Positions 40,862 through 44,588 of a stretch of DNA of 44,588 nt are shown here, in pieces. The position numbers were made by a program, and so were the translations under genes. The notes beneath the pieces were generated by a model. It did no database searches. It had not been told where the DNA came from and saw only the letters and a program-made list of their open reading frames with translations. The number at the start of each line of letters is the position of its first letter. The first letter of the stretch is position 1. The DNA is from an uncultured Myxococcales bacterium (lineage in GTDB: Bacteria > Myxococcota_A > UBA9042): contig CAIYBN010000081.1 in the NCBI GenBank assembly GCA_903924465.1, positions 1 to 44,588 on the forward strand. The letters run 5' to 3'.

Positions 40862-42579
40862 GTAGAAAAATCGGCGGGCAGCGGCGCGAACACCAGCAGC
40901 CGGGGAAACTGCGGATGGCTGGGCAGCCCCTTGAGGTTCAGCGTCTGACGCACACCCTCGGCGTTCAGCCAGACCACGCCACCCTCGCCACTAATCTGGT
41001 ATTCCGCTTGAAATTCAGTCGCTTCCCGCACCTGCTCGCTCAGGACGGCCAGCGCATCCTCAGCCAGTCGCGTCGGCCCCGAACCGGTGCGCCAGAGGCC
41101 AAACAGCTTGGGGTGGCGCAGCGTCGGCAGCCCAGACGGATCATCCAGAACGACTTCACCGTGCAGGGGAATCGTCGCGCCGTCGGCCAGCAGCAGAATC
41201 GCGTCGGCACGTCGGCTGCGCAGCGCTCGCAGACGGTTGGGCGCGACATCGCCAATTTCCGCTTCGAGGGCCTCGACTTGCGCCAACGAGGCCGCGCAGT
41301 CGTAGGCGCACGCGTTGTGGCGGATGAAGCAGCCATCCTGGACCGGTGTGGTAAAATCCACCCTGCGATCAGGCACTTTGGAGCTGCGCGCCGCGACCAG
41401 CGCGGCATAGGCATTTTCGGCGACGCCGGCCCACTTCGGATCGCTCCGCGCGGCCTCGGCGGCGGCAAATGCCGTGATGCAGCAGTCGGGATAGCCGAGC
41501 AACTCACCAAGGACGCGGTGACTTGCCGGATCGGTGAGCGTGCCCTGCGCTGTGGTGATGTTCGCTTCCGCCGCGCGGGCTGCTTCCGCCGCAGCCTGCG
41601 TCGCCGCAAGATAGACGATCCGCAGCGGTCCGCCTTCAACCACAGTCATGCCCTGGAACGGGTCAAACGCCACGGCGGGCCCCGGCACGGCAACCAACTG
41701 CGCCGGCGGTTGTGCGAGCAGCGATTCCGCTTCGGCGGCGGGCATATCCGCGCGCCAGACCTTGCGCAGCCCGAGGCGCAGACCGATGAGCTCAACCGGA
41801 TCATCCGACTCGGCCGGCGGCGGTGGCGGCAGACGATCGTCGGCAAAGGTTGCCCAGCCCGTCCACGCCGATTGACTCGCTACAGCCAAATCGGGGGCCA
41901 GGCCAAGGCACCGTTTGTCGCGCGCCTCGCAGCCTTCGCACTGGGGCGTGTAGGCCAGTCGGGCCGCGGCAATTTCGGACTGGAACACCGGATCGGTATC
42001 GACGCTTTCCGGCAGCGCGCAGACCGGCCACAGTTGCGACGCCTGGATCGAGTGATCCGTTCGCACCAGCCGTGCCAGACCCTGGGCCACCAACTCCGGC
42101 CGCGGCGCTTGGGCACCCAGCACCGGCCGCACCCGCAGATCCAGCGCCTTGGTCTTGGCCGCTGCCGCCAACGCCGCGATGCTTTCCACGCGCAAGCTCG
42201 ATACTGTCAGCGCCGAGACGTGCAGCGCCAGCCGAATCGTGCTACCCGCTTCAGCCAGCGCAGCCAACACGCCCAGCAGCGTCTGGTAGCCCTGTGGCCA
42301 GTCAATGGCGGAAAACGATTGCGCATCCCACGCCGGCGTCCGCAATTCTACCGCGTCTGGTTGCAGCGCCGCCAGCCAAGCGGGAACCTGCAGTCGCGCC
42401 GCCTCGCCGATGTCGAGAATCGCCACAAGCTTGGATTCACTGGACTTCTTTGCCTGCCAAGCCGCGGCCGTCGTCCCGTCCACCCGCGCTGCGTGGCGCA
42501 GATGTACCTCCGCACCCGCTGGGATGACGGCATCGGCCGGTTGCCGCGCATCTACTGCCAGCCGAGACACTTGCGCCAT
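40858..42579 (-). CDS. DUF483-like Cys protein with probable degenerate radical SAM half
   Basis: A 573-residue cytoplasmic protein. The ATG at 42579 has an AGAGG ribosome-binding site; an in-frame TTG at 42597 is less likely. The first 230 residues look like a TIM-barrel half (LVAILDIGEAARLQVPAWLA, DAVELRTPAWDAQSFSAIDW, LDLRVRPVLGAQAPRPELVA) ending in a Cys group YTPQCEGCEARDKRCLGL as at the C-terminus of radical SAM/SPASH proteins, but no CxxxCxxC cluster motif exists, so it would not be an active radical SAM enzyme. The second half has LGELLGYPDCCITAFAAAEA and later RHNACAYDCAASLAQVEALE, matching DUF483 (GYPxCC and C-x3-C elements). Function unknown; the pairing with the radical SAM gene at 22196 is speculative. 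An inverted repeat CGATCT/AGATCG at 42625-42638 lies upstream. Confidence 0.8.
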   Translation of the reverse strand: MAQVSRLAVDARQPADAVIPAGAEVHLRHAARVDGTTAAAWQAKKSSESKLVAILDIGEAARLQVPAWLAALQPDAVELRTPAWDAQSFSAIDWPQGYQTLLGVLAALAEAGSTIRLALHVSALTVSSLRVESIAALAAAAKTKALDLRVRPVLGAQAPRPELVAQGLARLVRTDHSIQASQLWPVCALPESVDTDPVFQSEIAAARLAYTPQCEGCEARDKRCLGLAPDLAVASQSAWTGWATFADDRLPPPPPAESDDPVELIGLRLGLRKVWRADMPAAEAESLLAQPPAQLVAVPGPAVAFDPFQGMTVVEGGPLRIVYLAATQAAAEAARAAEANITTAQGTLTDPASHRVLGELLGYPDCCITAFAAAEAARSDPKWAGVAENAYAALVAARSSKVPDRRVDFTTPVQDGCFIRHNACAYDCAASLAQVEALEAEIGDVAPNRLRALRSRRADAILLLADGATIPLHGEVVLDDPSGLPTLRHPKLFGLWRTGSGPTRLAEDALAVLSEQVREATEFQAEYQISGEGGVVWLNAEGVRQTLNLKGLPSHPQFPRLLVFAPLPADFST

Positions 42580-42961
42580 GACCTGCCTCTGAACCAATTT
42601 CAGGACTTGCTGCTGATTCCCGGACGATCTTGAGATCGCCCCCTCGATTCGACCGGTCGGGGACGCGAATTCCGGTCACAATATCACATGGACTCGCCAC
42701 GACCCGCAAGGACGGCGCGTTCAGCCAACGCTGCCAAGCCCGGAGGCATGCGCGGCAGGGTTGTGCCCGAACGCGTCGCCCCACCCGCGGCGGTGACAGT
42801 TGCGAGCGGGTCGCATTTGGACAGGCAAGACCTGGACTTGCTGCCGCAAGCGAACGGATTGCACCAGAGTCAGGCCAGGGAATCACGCGTACTAAACAGG
42901 CCACTCCACGCCTGTTACACTCTCGTGCGCGCCATTCCTGGGCGCCCATCGAGGTCTGGCC
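42580..42961. other. Divergent intergenic region, 382 bp, with small palindromes
   Basis: This region separates the DUF483-like gene (-) from the PLP enzyme (+). I support CGATCT-TG-AGATCG at 42625-42638 (possible operator for the minus gene), a perfect CGACCGGTCG palindrome at 42650-42659 and a TACACT (-10-like) at 42916-42921 in front of the plus gene. Open frames in the middle overlap the true genes and have no features. Confidence 0.45.
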
Positions 42962-44347
42962 GTGGCCATTGCCGATTACCTGAATCCGTATCAATCGCCA
43001 CCGCTTCCGCCGCAGCTGGCGGAGATGACCGAAGTGACGCGGTCGCTGCACGAGGCGATCGACGCGGCGATGCGACTTTCCGGCACGCCGTACTTGCATC
43101 CGGATGGCGGGCCAACGGTGCAACTGGATCTGCTCGGCTCCAAGCGCATGGCGGACTGGCAGGAAGGCAAAGTCGCATTCCTCTTTGAGGGCGAAGGCTG
43201 CTGGTCGGACCTGCCGCAAGTGTACGCCCGCTACGGCACCGAGCCGACGCGCAAGCTCTTGGCGAAAGTGCGCGAACTCGAAGCGGCGCAATGCGCGGTC
43301 CTGACCGACTGTGGATCGCAGGCCGCAGCGCTCTTGATGGATGGCGTGTTGGAACGCGGCAAGCACGTGGTCGTTTCCCGGCAGATCTATAACAAAACCC
43401 GCAAGTACGCGGAGTGGTCGCAGGCCCGCTTGGGCGGCACCGTCACGATCATCGATCAGGCGGAGCCCGCTGACGTGGATGCCGCGATCCGGCCCGACAC
43501 CGTGCTGGTGCTGGCCGAGACGTACACGAATCCGCTGATGCGGGCGCTGGACCCGGACGCGCTGTCCGAGGTTATCCTGCGCCGACGCAAGAGCGATGCG
43601 CCCAACGTGCGGCTGGCGATTGACGCGACGATCGCCTCGCCGTGGGGCGTCACGGAGCCGCTGCTGAAACGGCGCGGCATCGATTTTGTGTTTGCCAGCG
43701 GCACCAAGTCGCTGGGCGGGCAGGATCGCGACTTGTGGGGCTACATCGCGTCCAATCGCGCCGAAGACATGAACCAGATCATGGATGTGCAGGCCTTTCG
43801 CGGCGGCATTCTGGACTGGCGACGCGCGGCGGCGATCCTGGAAGGGTTGCCGCGCGCGGAACTGGCGTTTCGCACCCGCTGCGCCAACGCTGTGAAAATT
43901 GTGCAATTTCTGACGAAGCACCCGCTGACCGACGGCGTGTTCCATCCTTCGACGGCTGATCATCCGGATCGCGCGGCGATCGAGCGCGTCTACGCCCTGC
44001 CCGGTTCGTTGCTGTCCTTCCGCATCGCCGACGCCGACGAAGCGCGGACGCGGCATTTCTGCGACGTGCTGGCGATGACGATCGCCGTGCGGTACGCACT
44101 CTCCTTTGACGGGCCGACGACCAAGGTCAACCACCACCAGAGCGTGTCTGAGTACTTCACGCCGCTGGCCGAGCTGCAGCGCCAGGGCATCGACCGGCTC
44201 GTGCGATTTGCTGCGGGCGAAGAGGATCCGGACGACATCTGCGCCTGCCTGAACTGGGCTCTATGGCACCATGAAGCCGTATCGGGAGAGGAAGTTGTGG
44301 CCTGGCAGGCTGCACGCGCGAAATCGCTGGGCATTTTCGGAGCGTAG
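42962..44347 (+). CDS. Cys/Met metabolism-type PLP-dependent enzyme
   Basis: A 461-residue PLP enzyme of fold type I. LFEGEGCWSDLPQVYARYGT, AQCAVLTDCGSQAAALLMDG, TYTNPLMRALDPDALSEV and AIDATIASPWGVTEPL agree with the Cys/Met metabolism (cystathionine gamma-synthase-like) family; the Schiff-base lysine is in FASGTKSLGGQDRDLWGYI. NPLMR carries the phosphate-binding Asn. The N-terminal 60 residues (LNPYQSPPLPPQLAEMTEVT) do not match the family and the C-terminus has a long acidic stretch EEDPDDICACLNWAL with a close Cys pair. The GTG start has a GAGG ribosome-binding site. The substrate could be an O-acylhomoserine or a related amino acid, but this cannot be decided from sequence. It stands alone. 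Confidence 0.88.
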   Translation: MAIADYLNPYQSPPLPPQLAEMTEVTRSLHEAIDAAMRLSGTPYLHPDGGPTVQLDLLGSKRMADWQEGKVAFLFEGEGCWSDLPQVYARYGTEPTRKLLAKVRELEAAQCAVLTDCGSQAAALLMDGVLERGKHVVVSRQIYNKTRKYAEWSQARLGGTVTIIDQAEPADVDAAIRPDTVLVLAETYTNPLMRALDPDALSEVILRRRKSDAPNVRLAIDATIASPWGVTEPLLKRRGIDFVFASGTKSLGGQDRDLWGYIASNRAEDMNQIMDVQAFRGGILDWRRAAAILEGLPRAELAFRTRCANAVKIVQFLTKHPLTDGVFHPSTADHPDRAAIERVYALPGSLLSFRIADADEARTRHFCDVLAMTIAVRYALSFDGPTTKVNHHQSVSEYFTPLAELQRQGIDRLVRFAAGEEDPDDICACLNWALWHHEAVSGEEVVAWQAARAKSLGIFGA

Positions 44348-44394
44348 GACCGCGAACTATTCACCCCTGCATGGACTCGGAGTCAAATTTCTTG

Positions 44395-44446
44395 TGTCGC
44401 CGCGAGTCGGCCGGCAGGGACGCGAGCTTGGCGACCCGGCCAGCAG
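44395..44446 (+). repeat. Short dispersed repeat (~48 bp), second copy
   Basis: Matches 26410-26457 with a few single-base gaps; see that entry. The flanks do not match, and neither copy has visible terminal repeats or a target duplication. Confidence 0.45.
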
Positions 44447-44481
44447 CCTAGGTAGAAACTCCCCCGCGCGCATCACCTCGG

Positions 44482-44588
44482 TCACGAAAATTCCGGCAGT
44501 TGAATTGCATACCCAAGCTCGCCCAGTCGGCTGAGCAATCGCTTGGCGGCGCGGCGGCGTTCGCGCTCGTCGAGTTGCGTCGGATCCG
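44482..44588 (-). CDS. 3' end of a minus-strand gene cut by the window edge
   Basis: An open frame runs from the right edge to a TGA at 44482-44484 and ends RLLSRLGELGYAIQLPEFS. It is too short to annotate. The C-terminal pattern Arg/Lys-rich helix, LGELGY and a short beta end is similar to the tails of several transposase families, but that is only a resemblance. The gene continues beyond the window. Confidence 0.45.
   Translation of the reverse strand, partial: DPTQLDERERRRAAKRLLSRLGELGYAIQLPEFS

Noticed and set aside
44482..44588. Confident transposase call for the right-edge gene
   Set aside because: Only 34 residues are visible and they resemble several families; function cannot be assigned.

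Overview
The window reads as a high-GC chromosomal segment of a Gram-negative bacterium that is probably from the Myxococcota or a related deltaproteobacterial lineage. The reasons are the many lipobox proteins, the secreted Cys-rich repeat protein with a DUF4215/Myxococcus-type repeat, the Alg9/PIG-B-like GT22 mannosyltransferase, the ECF sigma/anti-sigma/Spy-like triad and the high GC with long antisense shadow frames. The taxonomy is inferred, not proven. I found no tRNA, rRNA, CRISPR array or intact insertion sequence.

Layout. 1-1107: a 123-bp tandem repeat cut by the left edge, a small secreted protein and copy A of a dispersed repeat. 1108-8422: a GT22 glycosyltransferase (+), then an MMPL/RND exporter and a very large Cys-rich metzincin lipoprotein (both -). 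8601-15126: a glycan cluster (+) of polysaccharide deacetylase-like protein, GT4, GT32, GT4, DegT/StrS aminotransferase and sugar nucleotidyltransferase, the first five tightly packed and the last one separated by repeat copy B. 15215-20009: an accessory stretch with an unusual NACHT-type ATPase that begins with a lipoprotein signal, an unrecognised 394-aa protein, a Pro-rich lipoprotein (-) and a TraB/GumN-like protein. 20100-26377: four close genes, namely an M49-like lipoprotein metallopeptidase with an EF-hand, a radical SAM protein, a GH99-like glycosidase and a lipoprotein. 26378-28138: a gene-poor stretch with repeat copy C, then a membrane-anchored protein with a GyrI-like C-terminus.

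28186-32231 is mostly housekeeping: an RlmL-type rRNA methyltransferase, a phosphoglucose isomerase-like enzyme, a small membrane protein and MutM. 32238-34393 holds two overlapping lipoprotein genes, followed by repeat copy D. 34622-38755 is an envelope block: murJ (-), uppP (+), a stand-alone coaB (+) and an N-acetylmuramoyl-alanine amidase (-). 38933-40861 is an ECF sigma / zinc-finger anti-sigma / periplasmic Spy-like operon. 40858-44347 holds a DUF483-like Cys-rich protein (-) and a PLP-dependent Cys/Met-metabolism family enzyme (+). The right edge cuts the 3' end of a minus-strand gene.

The most interesting signals are: (1) a ~137-bp repeat present four times, with a long hairpin core that keeps pairing through a compensatory change and a promoter-like end next to gene starts; (2) a NACHT ATPase carrying an apparent lipoprotein signal, paired with an unknown gene; (3) a radical SAM protein and a probable cluster-less relative fused to a DUF483-like domain.
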